A program made the translations under genes and the position numbers. Below the pieces are notes generated by a model. That model worked only from the letters and a program-made list of their open reading frames with translations, had not been told where the DNA came from and made no database searches. Positions 54,186-63,288 of a stretch of DNA of 64,000 nt are shown here, piece by piece. Numbering within the stretch: position 1 is the stretch's first letter; every line of letters starts with the position of its first letter. Location: the NCBI RefSeq assembly GCF_009755665.1, contig NZ_CP046622.1, positions 4,898,001-4,962,000 on the forward strand, written 5' to 3'. Source of the stretch: Variovorax paradoxus (lineage in GTDB: Bacteria > Pseudomonadota > Gammaproteobacteria > Burkholderiales > Burkholderiaceae_C).

Positions 54186-55199
54186 TCATTCCGGTTGAAT
54201 GCCCGCAGCCTGGATCAGCTTCTTCCACTTGGCCAGCTCCGCCACAGTGAACGCACCCAACTCTTCAGGCGTGCTGCCGAACGCATCGAAGCCCAGCTTC
54301 GCCACGCGTTCGCGGAACACCGCCCCGCTCGCCATTTCCGACAGCGCCTTGTTGAGCTTCAGCACAACGTCGCGTGGCGTTCCGGCCGGTGCGAACACGC
54401 CGTTCCAGGAGGTGATGTCGAAGCCCTTGAGCTCGGGCGTGTCGGCCAGCGGCGGCAGTTCTGGAAAGAGCTTGGTGCGCTCTTGCGTGGTGACGGCAAT
54501 CGCGCGCATCTTGCCGGCCTTCACCGTCGCGAGCCCCGCGGCAAGGTCGACCACCATCATCGACACCTGGCCGCCGATCAGGTCGGCGATGGCCGGCGGC
54601 GTGCTCTTGTAGGGCACGTGCAGCATCGGCACGCCGCTCATGCGCGACAGCGTGGCGCCGCTCACGATGCCGGTGCTGTTGCCGCTTGCATAAGTGAGCT
54701 TGCCCGGGTGGGCGCGGCCCCAGGCCAGCAGCTCGGCCACGCTCTTTACCGGCAGGTCGTTGTTCACCACCAGCATGAACGGCAGGTTGCCCATGCGGCT
54801 CACGGGCGCAAAATCTTTCACCGGGTCGTAGGGCAGCGACTTCATCAGGCTCGGGTTGGCCGAGTGCGTGGTGTTGGTCGTCATGAAGAGCGTGTAGCCG
54901 TCGGGCGGCGCCTTGGCCACGAACTCGGCGGCAATCACGCCGTTGGCGCCCGCGCGGTTGTCGACGATGACCGAGGTCTTCAGTGCCTCGCCCAGCATCT
55001 GCGCAGTGATGCGCGCCACCGCATCGGTGCCGCTGCCGGCAGCAAAGGGCACGATGAGCTTGATGGGCTGCTTCGGATAGCCCTCTTGCGCAAAGGCCCA
55101 CGGCGCCGCGCCTGCCAGGCCTGCCGCGGCTCCGATGGAAATGAAACGGCGGCGGCTTGCCACCGCGACTGTTTCTGTCGCGTTCTTCGTCGTCTGCAT
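54186..55199 (-). CDS. Bug/TctC-family substrate-binding protein with Tat-like signal
   Basis: The 337-residue protein has a signal with twin arginines (SRRRFISIGAAAG, cleavage near AFAQ). The Bug landmarks YPKQPIKLIVPFAAGSGTD, VIVDNRAGANG and HVPYKSTPPAIADLIGG are present. Tat export hints at folding before export. It lies between a cupin gene and the CoA-transferase gene, so it probably binds the acid that the transferase and dehydrogenase degrade. Confidence 0.88.
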   Translation of the reverse strand: MQTTKNATETVAVASRRRFISIGAAAGLAGAAPWAFAQEGYPKQPIKLIVPFAAGSGTDAVARITAQMLGEALKTSVIVDNRAGANGVIAAEFVAKAPPDGYTLFMTTNTTHSANPSLMKSLPYDPVKDFAPVSRMGNLPFMLVVNNDLPVKSVAELLAWGRAHPGKLTYASGNSTGIVSGATLSRMSGVPMLHVPYKSTPPAIADLIGGQVSMMVVDLAAGLATVKAGKMRAIAVTTQERTKLFPELPPLADTPELKGFDITSWNGVFAPAGTPRDVVLKLNKALSEMASGAVFRERVAKLGFDAFGSTPEELGAFTVAELAKWKKLIQAAGIQPE

Positions 55200-55226
55200 G
55201 TTGTCTGTCTCCGGGGTTGTTGTCGG

Positions 55227-55610
55227 TCAGGGCCGGATCACGCGCTCCGGCAGTTCCTCGTACGGCGGGCTGTAGATGACCAGCACGCGCACCGGCTCGT
55301 CGCTCACCACCGTGAAGGTGTGCATTGCGTCGGCCGGAAAAAAGCAGCTGTCGCCCGGGTGCAGCTCTTGCCGCTGCCCGCCCACCTCTGCCACCGCCCG
55401 GCCTTCGAGCATGTAGCAGACCTGCTCGATGCCAGGGTGGGCATGGGGCAACGCGCCCTTGCCCTTCTGGATGTGGCCGACCAGCACCTCGAGTTGTTTC
55501 GCGCCCACGGTCTCGGGGCCGATGAGCCGCTTGTTGAGCGTGCCGGTGTGGTTGGCCGGGTGATAGCCGGCAATCTCGCTTTCGCGGACGAAGTAGCGTG
55601 GGGAGGTCAT
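55227..55610 (-). CDS. cupin-domain protein
   Basis: The 127-residue beta-barrel protein has the cupin motif 1 region PHAHPGIEQVCYMLEG, with two His and one Glu as metal ligands, and motif 2 DSCFFPADAMHTF, with the last His. The enzymatic role is unknown; small cupins can be isomerases, dioxygenases or sensors. It lies six bases after the IclR-family regulator gene and 27 bases before the Bug gene. Confidence 0.82.
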   Translation of the reverse strand: MTSPRYFVRESEIAGYHPANHTGTLNKRLIGPETVGAKQLEVLVGHIQKGKGALPHAHPGIEQVCYMLEGRAVAEVGGQRQELHPGDSCFFPADAMHTFTVVSDEPVRVLVIYSPPYEELPERVIRP

Positions 55611-55616
55611 TGTTTT

Positions 55617-56354
55617 TCAGCCTTTGTGTTCGATGGCCAGGCAGGCCGAGCGCAGCATGGCGGCCACGTCGTCGATGCGGGGCTCCAGCCGGTAGCGCGG
55701 GCCCGCCACAGAGATGGCGTAGGCCTCGCCCCCGATGCGCAGCGGCCATGCAAGGCCGACCAGATCGGGAATGCTTTCGCCGAGGTTGCCGTACCAGCCG
55801 CGAGCCGGTGAGCGCTCGAGCTCTTGTTCGATGGCTTCGGCGGTGGTCAGCGTGGCGTCGGTCAGCGGCACCAGCCGGGTGGCTTCGAGCAGCTTGCGGC
55901 GCGCCTCGGGCGTGAGCGTGGAAAGCAGCGCGCGGCCCATCGAGTTGGCATAGGCCGGGCGGGTTTCGCCCGACTCGGCGGAGTAGCGAATGCTCTGCGG
56001 CGCGCTCAGCACTTCGAGGTAGACGACAGTGTTCGGGTCGCGGAACTTGCCGAACAGCACGGTTTCGCGCGTGCCGTCGCGCAGTTCTTCGAGCGCGGGC
56101 CGCACGCGGTCGAGCACCGGGTCGTGCGCCGCAATGATCTGCGCCATGGCGAGCAGCCGGCCGGTGGGGTAGTAGCCCTGACGGCGGCCGGTTTCGTACA
56201 TGTAGCCCTGCTCTTCGAGCGTACGAATCAGCCCGAGGCAGCTGGACACGGGCATTTCGAGCAGGCGCGCCATTTCGGACAGCGCCAGTGGCTGCTTCTC
56301 CCGGGCGAAGAGCTCGACGATCTCGATTACGCGAAAAGCAGTTTTCACAACCAT
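55617..56354 (-). CDS. IclR-family transcriptional regulator
   Basis: The 245-residue protein has an N-terminal winged helix (ALSEMARLLEMPVSSCLGLIRTLEEQGYM) and the IclR effector domain. Landmarks in the latter are RETVLFGKF, ANSMGRALLSTL and a hydrophobic end segment AISVAGPRYRLEPR. It heads the minus-strand run of cupin, Bug protein, CoA transferase and acyl-CoA dehydrogenase and probably controls them. A symmetric sequence lies just before the start codon. Confidence 0.87.
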   Translation of the reverse strand: MVVKTAFRVIEIVELFAREKQPLALSEMARLLEMPVSSCLGLIRTLEEQGYMYETGRRQGYYPTGRLLAMAQIIAAHDPVLDRVRPALEELRDGTRETVLFGKFRDPNTVVYLEVLSAPQSIRYSAESGETRPAYANSMGRALLSTLTPEARRKLLEATRLVPLTDATLTTAEAIEQELERSPARGWYGNLGESIPDLVGLAWPLRIGGEAYAISVAGPRYRLEPRIDDVAAMLRSACLAIEHKG

Positions 56355-56361
56355 GAAGGAA

Positions 56362-56379
56362 TTTTCGCGTATGTGAAAA
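56362..56379. promoter_or_regulatory. candidate IclR operator upstream of the regulator gene
   Basis: TTTTCGCGTATGTGAAAA lies eight bases before the IclR start codon; seven of nine base pairs are symmetric. A further GTTTTCACA element at 56341-56349, overlapping the coding start, mirrors the right half. Such palindromes suit IclR-type dimers and suggest autoregulation. Confidence 0.5.
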
Positions 56380-56452
56380 ACAAAAGCGTCAGGGTTTGCC
56401 CCTGGCTGCGCCTCCTTTCAGCGTAATCGTCGGTAACGCAGGCCGTTCGTTG

Positions 56453-57373
56453 TCAGTAGCCCCGGACCGGATCGACCACGCCGCTGACCGGCAGGCCCTG
56501 CTCCATGGCGCGGATCTTTCCGGCGATCTGGGCAATGGATTCCTCGCGCAGCGTGCGCGCCGAACCGTGCGGCGTGACCGTGATCTTCGGATGGCGCCAG
56601 AAGGCGTGGTCGGCGGGCAGCGGCTCGACCTGGAACACGTCGAGCGTGGCGCCCGCCAGCTGGTCCGCGTCGAGCATGGGGATCAGGTCGTCTTCGACCA
56701 GGTGCGCGCCGCGCGCAATGCTGATGAGATAGCCACCCGGCCGCAGCTTGCCCAGCGTTTGGCGGTTGAGAATCCCGCGCGTGGCATCGGTCAACGGCAG
56801 CAGGTTGACCAGCACACGCGTGGACGACAGGAACTCGTCGAACTGCGCTTCGCCACTGAACACCTTCACGCCGTCGATGGCCTTGGGCGAACGGCTCCAA
56901 CCCAGCACCGGAAACTCGAACTGCGCCACGGCCTTGGCAACCCTCTCGCCCAGCACGCCCAGGCCCATGATGCCGACCGGAAAGTCGCGCCGCAGCCGCG
57001 GCTTGCGGTAGCTCCAGCGCCCTTCGCGCGCGTCGGCCTCGTAGACGTCGAATTCGCGGAAGTGCCGGATCAGCGTATGGCACACGTACTCGGCCATCTG
57101 CACCGACATGCCGGCATCGTCGAGCCGCACGATGCGCGTCTGCGGCGGCACCTTCAGCTTGAGCAGCGCGTCGACGCCCGCGCCGATGTTGAACAGGCCA
57201 CGCAGCCCCGGCTGTTCGTCGAGCAACTGCTGCGGCGGCACCCACACCACGGCATGGTCGGCCTGGGCGGCACCCGGCTGCCAGGTCTCGATCTGCGCTT
57301 CAGGCAACTCGGCCTTGAGGCCTTCGATCCACGGTTCGGGGCGGTTGTCGGTGAGAGAGACGATGATTTTCAT
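56453..57373 (-). CDS. ghrA: glyoxylate/hydroxypyruvate reductase A
   Basis: The 306-residue D-2-hydroxyacid dehydrogenase has the NAD(P) motif GIMGLGVLGERVAKA, the catalytic Arg in ISIARGAHLVEDDL, a Glu in LDVFQVEPLP and the His in VTPHGSARTL. The shortened form without a lobe extension matches GhrA, which reduces glyoxylate and hydroxypyruvate. It lies upstream of the IclR gene on the same strand, but a separate unit is likely. Confidence 0.9.
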   Translation of the reverse strand: MKIIVSLTDNRPEPWIEGLKAELPEAQIETWQPGAAQADHAVVWVPPQQLLDEQPGLRGLFNIGAGVDALLKLKVPPQTRIVRLDDAGMSVQMAEYVCHTLIRHFREFDVYEADAREGRWSYRKPRLRRDFPVGIMGLGVLGERVAKAVAQFEFPVLGWSRSPKAIDGVKVFSGEAQFDEFLSSTRVLVNLLPLTDATRGILNRQTLGKLRPGGYLISIARGAHLVEDDLIPMLDADQLAGATLDVFQVEPLPADHAFWRHPKITVTPHGSARTLREESIAQIAGKIRAMEQGLPVSGVVDPVRGY

Positions 57374-57532
57374 GGCTCAATCTTAGAGGGGCCGTTAGAC
57401 GGGCTGCTGCAGGGGCCGGCCACGCCGCGGCCTGCCCGGGCCCATGACCAATGGCCGCTTGTAGCGCCCCGAGCCTTCTTCTATGCTGGTGCGCGACCGC
57501 CGAAGACATCGAAACACCAGGAGACCGAAGCA

Positions 57533-57847
57533 ATGATCAAAGTCAGCGTGATGTACCCCTACACCGAGGGCGCCCGATTCGACCACGCCTACTACCGCGA
57601 CACGCACATGCCGCTTCTGAAGGCACGCATGGGAGACGCCTGCAAGTCGTACACGATCGACAAGGGCCTGGCCGGCGGCGCACCCGGCACGCCGCCGACC
57701 TATGTCGGCATGTGCCATGTGTTCTGCGAATCGACCGAAGCTTTTCAGGCGGCCTTCGGCCCGCATGCCAAGGAGATCCTCGGCGACATCAGGAACTACA
57801 CCGACATCGCGCCTGTAATGCAGATCAGCGAAGTGGTGGTGGGCTGA
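57533..57847 (+). CDS. EthD-family protein
   Basis: The 104-residue ferredoxin-like alpha+beta barrel protein has the EthD segment RFDHAYYRDTHMPLLKARMG and the end block PHAKEILGDIRNYTDIAPVMQISEVV. Family members are found in ether or polyketide degradation and often act as small isomerases or cyclases; the role here is unknown. AGGAG lies nine bases before ATG 57533. It is divergent from ghrA and its stop is one base from the liuD stop. Confidence 0.87.
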   Translation: MIKVSVMYPYTEGARFDHAYYRDTHMPLLKARMGDACKSYTIDKGLAGGAPGTPPTYVGMCHVFCESTEAFQAAFGPHAKEILGDIRNYTDIAPVMQISEVVVG

Positions 57848-57848
57848 T

Positions 57849-59852
57849 TCAAGCTGCTGCAGCGGCCATCCGCAACAATTCGTCGCCTTCGGCCACCTGC
57901 TCGCCGGGCGAGAACATCAGTTCTTCCACGGTGCCGTCGGCCGGCGCGGCGATGGTGTGCTCCATCTTCATCGCTTCCATCACCGCAAGCGGCTGGCCTC
58001 GGCTGACCTTGTCGCCAGCCTTGACCGCGAAAGACACGACCTTGCCGGGCATCGGCGCAGTGAGCCGGCCGCCTTCGGCGTGGGTGTCGCCGGCATGGGC
58101 CAGCCGATCGATGGCCGTGATTTTGGTCGCGCCCTTCGACGCGAACACGTGGGCGGTCGCGCCGTCCAGATGCACGTCGAGCGTCTGCCGCGTGCCCGCG
58201 AACTCGACTTCGAACTCGCCCGACGGGAACTGGCCCACGGCCAGCAGGCCTTGCACGCCACCGGCTTCGAGCCAGAGGCTGCCGTCGCGCTTGTACGTCA
58301 CCAGGGCCGTCTCCTCGGCACCGCGAAACTCGAAGTCGAAGTGGCGCCGGTACTCGCCCATGGCGCGCCAGCCGTCGCGACGCTCGAACGGGTCGGGTGC
58401 GCCGGCCGGCCGTTCGGTGATCAGCGTGCGGGTGATGGCCGCCGCGGCGGCCAGCGGCAGGCCCAGTGCCTCGCGGTCGAACAGCACGGTGCGTTCGCGC
58501 TCGATCAGCGCGGTGTCGAGGTTCGCCTTCGAGAACGACTCGGTCGCGAGGATGCCGCGCAGAAACTGCACGTTGGTCGAAACGCCCACGATCTGCACCT
58601 GCGCCAGCGCCGCATCGAGCCGCGCCAGCGCCTCGTCGCGCGTGCTGCCGTGCACGATGAGCTTGGCGATCATCGAGTCGTAGAACGGCGAGATTTCGCC
58701 GCCCTCGCGCACGCCGTCGTCGATGCGCACGCGGCTGCGCTGGAAAGCCGTGGCCTGCGGTTTGCGGTACACGCGCAGCGTGCCGGTGGCCGGCAGAAAG
58801 TTGTTGTCGGGGTTCTCGGCGCAAATGCGCGCTTCGATGGCATGGCCATGAATCTGCAGCTCGGCCTGCTTGGCCGGTAGCGGCTCGCCCGAGGCCACGC
58901 GCAGCTGCCACTCCACCAGGTCGAGGCCGGTGATGGCTTCGGTCACCGGGTGTTCGACTTGCAGGCGTGTGTTCATCTCCATGAAGAAGAAGTTCATCTC
59001 GCCGCCTTCTCGCTGCTCCACGATGAATTCCACCGTGCCAGCGCCCACGTAATCGACGGCACGCGCCGCTGCCACAGCGGCTTCGCCCATCTGCTTGCGC
59101 ATCGCCTCGGTCATGCCGGGTGCGGGCGCTTCCTCGAGCACCTTCTGGTGCCGGCGCTGCACCGAGCAATCACGCTCGAACAGGTAGACATAGTTGCCGT
59201 GCGTGTCGCCGAACACCTGGATCTCGATGTGGCGCGGGCGCTGCACGTACTTTTCGATGAGCACCGCGTCGTCGCCGAAGCTGTTGATTGCCTCGCGCTG
59301 GCATGAAGCGAGCGCCGCAGCAAAGTCTTCGGCCTTGTCGACCGCGCGCATGCCCTTGCCGCCGCCGCCCGCGCTGGCCTTGATGAGCACCGGATAGCCG
59401 ATGCGGTCGGCCTCGCGCTGCAGCAGAGCCGGCTCCTGGTCATGACCGTGATAGCCGGGCACGAGCGGCACGCCGGCTTTTTCCATCAGCTGCTTCGACT
59501 CCGCCTTCAGTCCCATCGCCTTGATTGCCGAGGGCGGCGGGCCGATGAAGACAAGCCCTGCATCAGCGCAGGCCTGCGCGAATTCTTCGTTCTCGCTCAG
59601 GAAGCCGTAGCCGGGGTGCACCGCTTCGGCGCCCGTGGCCTTGGCGGCCTCGAGGATCTTCTGCCAGCGCAGGTAGCTGTCTTTCGGCGCGCTGCCGCCC
59701 AGGTGCACCGACTCATCGCAGGCGCGCACGTGGTTGGCATGCGCGTCGGCATCGGAGTACACGGCCACGGTACGGATCGCCATGCGACGGGCAGTAGCGG
59801 CCACGCGGCACGCGATCTCGCCACGGTTGGCGATCAGGATCTTCTTAAACAT
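57849..59852 (-). CDS. liuD: methylcrotonyl-CoA carboxylase biotin carboxylase/carrier subunit
   Basis: The 667-residue protein has the biotin carboxylase domain (KILIANRGEIACRV, the Gly-rich loop ASAGGGGKGMR, EKYVQRPRHIEIQVFGD, EMNTRLQVEHPVTE), a middle linker domain and a biotinyl domain with MEAMKMEH (K629 the biotin site). It carboxylates biotin and pairs with the carboxyltransferase at 61663. The first eight bases overlap the DUF4126 gene. Context with liuB and liuC points to 3-methylcrotonyl-CoA as substrate rather than acetyl- or propionyl-CoA. Confidence 0.9.
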   Translation of the reverse strand: MFKKILIANRGEIACRVAATARRMAIRTVAVYSDADAHANHVRACDESVHLGGSAPKDSYLRWQKILEAAKATGAEAVHPGYGFLSENEEFAQACADAGLVFIGPPPSAIKAMGLKAESKQLMEKAGVPLVPGYHGHDQEPALLQREADRIGYPVLIKASAGGGGKGMRAVDKAEDFAAALASCQREAINSFGDDAVLIEKYVQRPRHIEIQVFGDTHGNYVYLFERDCSVQRRHQKVLEEAPAPGMTEAMRKQMGEAAVAAARAVDYVGAGTVEFIVEQREGGEMNFFFMEMNTRLQVEHPVTEAITGLDLVEWQLRVASGEPLPAKQAELQIHGHAIEARICAENPDNNFLPATGTLRVYRKPQATAFQRSRVRIDDGVREGGEISPFYDSMIAKLIVHGSTRDEALARLDAALAQVQIVGVSTNVQFLRGILATESFSKANLDTALIERERTVLFDREALGLPLAAAAAITRTLITERPAGAPDPFERRDGWRAMGEYRRHFDFEFRGAEETALVTYKRDGSLWLEAGGVQGLLAVGQFPSGEFEVEFAGTRQTLDVHLDGATAHVFASKGATKITAIDRLAHAGDTHAEGGRLTAPMPGKVVSFAVKAGDKVSRGQPLAVMEAMKMEHTIAAPADGTVEELMFSPGEQVAEGDELLRMAAAAA

Positions 59853-60516
59853 TCGGAGTGTCTCCCGGAGGATTCTTTTTCAGTTGAAATGCAGGCGTGA
59901 CGCCCGGATCGGGTCGGCCGCTGAAGATGCGGGCCACGCGGCTGAACAATGCCTTCAGAAAGCGCCAGCTCTTGCGGATGAGCCACACGCTGAGCACAAG
60001 CACCAGCACAAAAAGCACCAGGAAGACCAGCGGATGCGCCACCGCCAGCCACAGGCCGGCCGGCACCATGCTGTCTTCGACCAGCGACGCGCCCACATTC
60101 GAGAAAGGCTCGGGCGATGTATTGATGGCCGCGCGCGTGGTGGCCTTGGCTGCATGTGCGGTGGCCGCAAAGCCGCCGCCAAGCAGCGCCGCAACAACCG
60201 CCATGGCCCCATGGTCGGCGCCGAACACGCTGGCCGCGAGTGCCGCGCCGGCCGGAATGCGAATGGCGGTGTGCACCACGTCCCAGAGCGAGTCGAGGCC
60301 GGGAATCTTGTCGGCGAAGAACTCGATGAACACCATGAAGCCGCTCGCCGCAATGACGACCGGATGCGCGAGCATCTGCAGCCCGCCGGGCAGCGGCACC
60401 CAGCCGAAGTAGCCGGCCAGCCCGGTGAGCAGCACGACCAGGTACAGCCGCACGCCGCTGGCCCAGCCGATAGCGGCGGCCAGGGCAAGCAGTTGGGGCA
60501 TGTCGAGCGCGTTCAT
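59845..60516 (-). CDS. DUF4126 membrane protein in the liu cluster
   Basis: The 223-residue protein has five or six hydrophobic helices (LLALAAAIGWASGVRLYLVVLLTGLAG start, a Gly/Ala-rich middle with GADHGAMAVVAALLGGG) and a basic C-terminus. It fits the DUF4126 family of unknown function. It lies between liuC and liuD on the same strand, nine bases after liuC, and its 3' end overlaps the liuD start by eight bases, so it is translated within that operon. A transport or lipid-related role is only a guess. Confidence 0.8.
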   Translation of the reverse strand: MNALDMPQLLALAAAIGWASGVRLYLVVLLTGLAGYFGWVPLPGGLQMLAHPVVIAASGFMVFIEFFADKIPGLDSLWDVVHTAIRIPAGAALAASVFGADHGAMAVVAALLGGGFAATAHAAKATTRAAINTSPEPFSNVGASLVEDSMVPAGLWLAVAHPLVFLVLFVLVLVLSVWLIRKSWRFLKALFSRVARIFSGRPDPGVTPAFQLKKNPPGDTPNV

Positions 60517-60525
60517 GGCGTGCGC

Positions 60526-61317
60526 TCAGCGGCCGAGCCAGGACGGCTTGCGTTTCTGCAGGAAGGCCTGCACGCCTTCGCGGCCTTCGTCGCTTGCGCG
60601 GATGTCGGCAATGCCCTCCACCGTCTTGGCAATCAGCGCGTCGTCGATCTCGCGCCCGTCCACGTCGGCGATCAGCTGCTTGCAGGCCCGTACCGCGGCA
60701 GGGCTGGCACCGGTGAGCGCCTTCACGAGCTCGTCGACCTTGGAATCGAGCGCGTCGGCGCCCGCAACCACTTCGTGCACAAAGCCGATGCGATGTGCCT
60801 CGGCGGCGGTGAAGCGCTCGGCCGTCAGAAAGTAGCGCTGCGATGCGCGCGTGCCCATGGCGCGCAGCACATACGGGCTGATGGTCGCGGGCACGAGGCC
60901 GATCTTCACTTCGCTCAGGCAGTACCAAGCCGTGTCGACACTCACCGCCATGTCGCAGGCTGCGACCAGCCCCATGCCGCCCGCATACACATCGCCCTGC
61001 ACGCGCGCGATGGTGGGCTTGGGGCATTCGGCAATGGTGTGCAGCATGGTGGCCAGCTTGCCCGCATCGGCGATGTTCTCGTCGCGCATGTAGTCGGCCA
61101 TGCGGCGCATCCAGTTGAGATTCGCTCCGGCGCAGAAGGCAGGGCCATTGGCGCCGAGCACGATGGCCTTGACCTGCGGCTGGGCGCCGGCTTCGGTGAA
61201 GGCCTGCGTCAGTTCGGCGATGACGATGTCGTCGAAGGCGTTGCGTGCGTCGGGCTGGTCTAGCCAGATGCGTGCGACTGCGTCCTGGACTGCCAGTTTC
61301 AGTTTAGTGAAGGTCAT
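60526..61317 (-). CDS. liuC: enoyl-CoA hydratase/isomerase, likely 3-methylglutaconyl-CoA hydratase
   Basis: The 263-residue crotonase-fold protein has the oxyanion segments GPAFCAGANLNWMRRM and VYAGGMGLVAACDMAVS and the C-terminal KRKPSWLGR. Its place between liuB and liuD points to hydration of 3-methylglutaconyl-CoA to HMG-CoA. Start MTFTKLKLAVQDAV. Confidence 0.87.
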   Translation of the reverse strand: MTFTKLKLAVQDAVARIWLDQPDARNAFDDIVIAELTQAFTEAGAQPQVKAIVLGANGPAFCAGANLNWMRRMADYMRDENIADAGKLATMLHTIAECPKPTIARVQGDVYAGGMGLVAACDMAVSVDTAWYCLSEVKIGLVPATISPYVLRAMGTRASQRYFLTAERFTAAEAHRIGFVHEVVAGADALDSKVDELVKALTGASPAAVRACKQLIADVDGREIDDALIAKTVEGIADIRASDEGREGVQAFLQKRKPSWLGR

Positions 61318-61390
61318 GTCATTCGTCCGTAGTGCTGATGCGTGGTTCGCAGTGCTTTCGGGGCGTGTGCAAAGGCCACCGGGCACTCCC

Positions 61391-61583
61391 CTCCGCGAAT
61401 GTCCCCCGGGGCTGCGCCCCTCCTCCTTTATTTCGCTGCGCGGAGCACCCGATGCCCTGTGCACCGGGGCACGCTGCTGGTGTACAGCCGATCAACGACC
61501 GCCGTTCATCACGCACACGTCGATGGGGTGCCTTGCGCAGCGAAATAAAGGAGGAGGCCGCAGGCCGGGGGACATTCGCGGAG
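61391..61583. repeat. large inverted repeat in the liuB-liuC gap
   Basis: The 345-base gap 61318-61662 has no gene. It holds two long complementary arms: 61391-61441 (CTCCGCGAATGTCCCCC ... CTTTATTTCGCTGCGC) and 61535-61583 (GCGCAGCGAAATAAAGG ... GGGGGACATTCGCGGAG). A 93-base loop separates them. The arms match in several blocks, with a differing centre (gctgcgcccc against ccgcaggcc). The organisation is that of a REPIN-like pair of REP elements. No transposase is present. Confidence 0.8.
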
Positions 61584-61662
61584 AAAGGTACCCCGTCGGC
61601 GGGGGCGCGCCCTGAAAGGCAACGCCCACATCGACCCGAAGCGCAAGAAAGCTGTGCCATGA

Positions 61663-63288
61663 CTACATCCGGAAAATGCCGAACTTCGGCTCCGGAATCG
61701 GAGCATTGCGCGCAGCAGCAAGCCCCAGCGCCAGCACCCGCCGCGTATCCGCCGGATCGATGATTCCGTCGTCCCACAGCCGCGCTGTTGCGTAATACGG
61801 GTGGCCCTGGTCTTCGTACTGCTGGCGAATCGGCGCCTTGAAGGCTTCTTCCTCTTCCTTGCTCCAGCTGCCGCCCTTCAACTCGATGCCGTCGCGCTTC
61901 ACCGTGGCCAGCACGCTCGCGGCCTGCTCGCCGCCCATCACGCTGATGCGCGCGTTGGGCCACATCCAGAGAAAGCGCGGGCTGTAGGCGCGGCCGCACA
62001 TGCCGTAGTTGCCGGCGCCGAAGCTGCCGCCGATGATGATGGTGAACTTGGGCACGTTGGCCGTGGCCACTGCCGTCACCATCTTGGCGCCATGGCGCGC
62101 TATGCCTTCGTTCTCGTATTTGCGCCCCACCATGAAGCCCGTGATGTTCTGCAAAAACACCAGCGGAATCTTGCGCTGGCAGCACAGCTCGATGAAGTGC
62201 GCGCCCTTTTGCGCCGACTCGCTGAACAGAATGCCGTTGTTGGCGACGATGCCGACAGGCATGCCCTCGATCTCGGCAAACCCGCACACCAGCGTGGCGC
62301 CGAAGCGGGCCTTGAACTCGTGGAACTCGCTGCCGTCCACGATGCGCGCGATGATCTCGCGCACGTCGAAGGGCTTGCGGGTATCGGTGGGAATCACGCC
62401 GTAGAGCTCTTCGCGCGGAAATGCGGGTTCGCGTACGGCGGCCTTCTCGTCGCCTTCAGTGGCCGTTTTCGCGTTGAGGTTGGCCACCGCCGAGCGCGCA
62501 AGCGCCAGCGCGTGCAGGTCGTTCTGCGCCAGGTGGTCGACCACGCCCGACAGCCGCGTGTGCACGTCGCCGCCGCCCAGGTCTTCGGCCGTGACAACCT
62601 CGCCCGTGGCTGCCTTCACGAGCGGCGGGCCGCCCAGGAAGATGGTGCCCTGGTTCTTCACGATGATCGACTCGTCGCTCATCGCCGGCACGTAGGCCCC
62701 GCCCGCCGTGCATGAGCCCATGACCACCGCAATCTGCGGAATGCCCTGGGCGCTCATGTTGGCCTGGTTGTAGAAGATGCGGCCGAAGTGGTCGCGGTCG
62801 GGAAACACCTCATCCTGGTTCGGCAGGTTGGCGCCGCCCGAATCGACCAGGTAGATGCAGGGCAGACGGTTCTGTTCGGCGATTTCCTGCGCACGCAAGT
62901 GCTTCTTCACCGTCATCGGGTAGTAGGTGCCGCCCTTCACCGTCGCGTCGTTGCAGACGATCATGCAGTCGACGCCGTTCACGCGGCCGATGCCTGCGAT
63001 AAGGCCGGCACCGGGAGCCGATTCAGTCCCCTTGGCGTCTAGGTACATCGCATGCGCCGCGAGCGGTGCGATTTCCAGGAACGGGGTGCCGGGGTCGAGC
63101 AGCTCGGCGACGCGGTCGCGCGGCAGCAGCTTGCCGCGTGCGGTGTGCTTGGCGCGCGCGGCCTCGCCGCCGCCCTGCTCCACTTTTGCGAACTGCTTGT
63201 GCAGGTCATCCACCAATGCGCGCATCGCCGCGGCGTTGGCCTGGAAGTCGGCCGAGCGCGCATTCAATTTCGTTTCGAGTTTGCTCAT
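61663..63288 (-). CDS. liuB: methylcrotonyl-CoA carboxylase carboxyltransferase subunit
   Basis: The 541-residue protein has two crotonase-like carboxyltransferase domains, with [20 protein letters not shown] in the first and the acyl-CoA pocket [38 protein letters not shown] in the second. It transfers CO2 from biotin to 3-methylcrotonyl-CoA. The ATG at 63288 overlaps the stop of the acyl-CoA synthetase gene (ATGA). Together with liuD at 57849 it forms the carboxylase. Confidence 0.92.
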   Translation of the reverse strand: MSKLETKLNARSADFQANAAAMRALVDDLHKQFAKVEQGGGEAARAKHTARGKLLPRDRVAELLDPGTPFLEIAPLAAHAMYLDAKGTESAPGAGLIAGIGRVNGVDCMIVCNDATVKGGTYYPMTVKKHLRAQEIAEQNRLPCIYLVDSGGANLPNQDEVFPDRDHFGRIFYNQANMSAQGIPQIAVVMGSCTAGGAYVPAMSDESIIVKNQGTIFLGGPPLVKAATGEVVTAEDLGGGDVHTRLSGVVDHLAQNDLHALALARSAVANLNAKTATEGDEKAAVREPAFPREELYGVIPTDTRKPFDVREIIARIVDGSEFHEFKARFGATLVCGFAEIEGMPVGIVANNGILFSESAQKGAHFIELCCQRKIPLVFLQNITGFMVGRKYENEGIARHGAKMVTAVATANVPKFTIIIGGSFGAGNYGMCGRAYSPRFLWMWPNARISVMGGEQAASVLATVKRDGIELKGGSWSKEEEEAFKAPIRQQYEDQGHPYYATARLWDDGIIDPADTRRVLALGLAAARNAPIPEPKFGIFRM

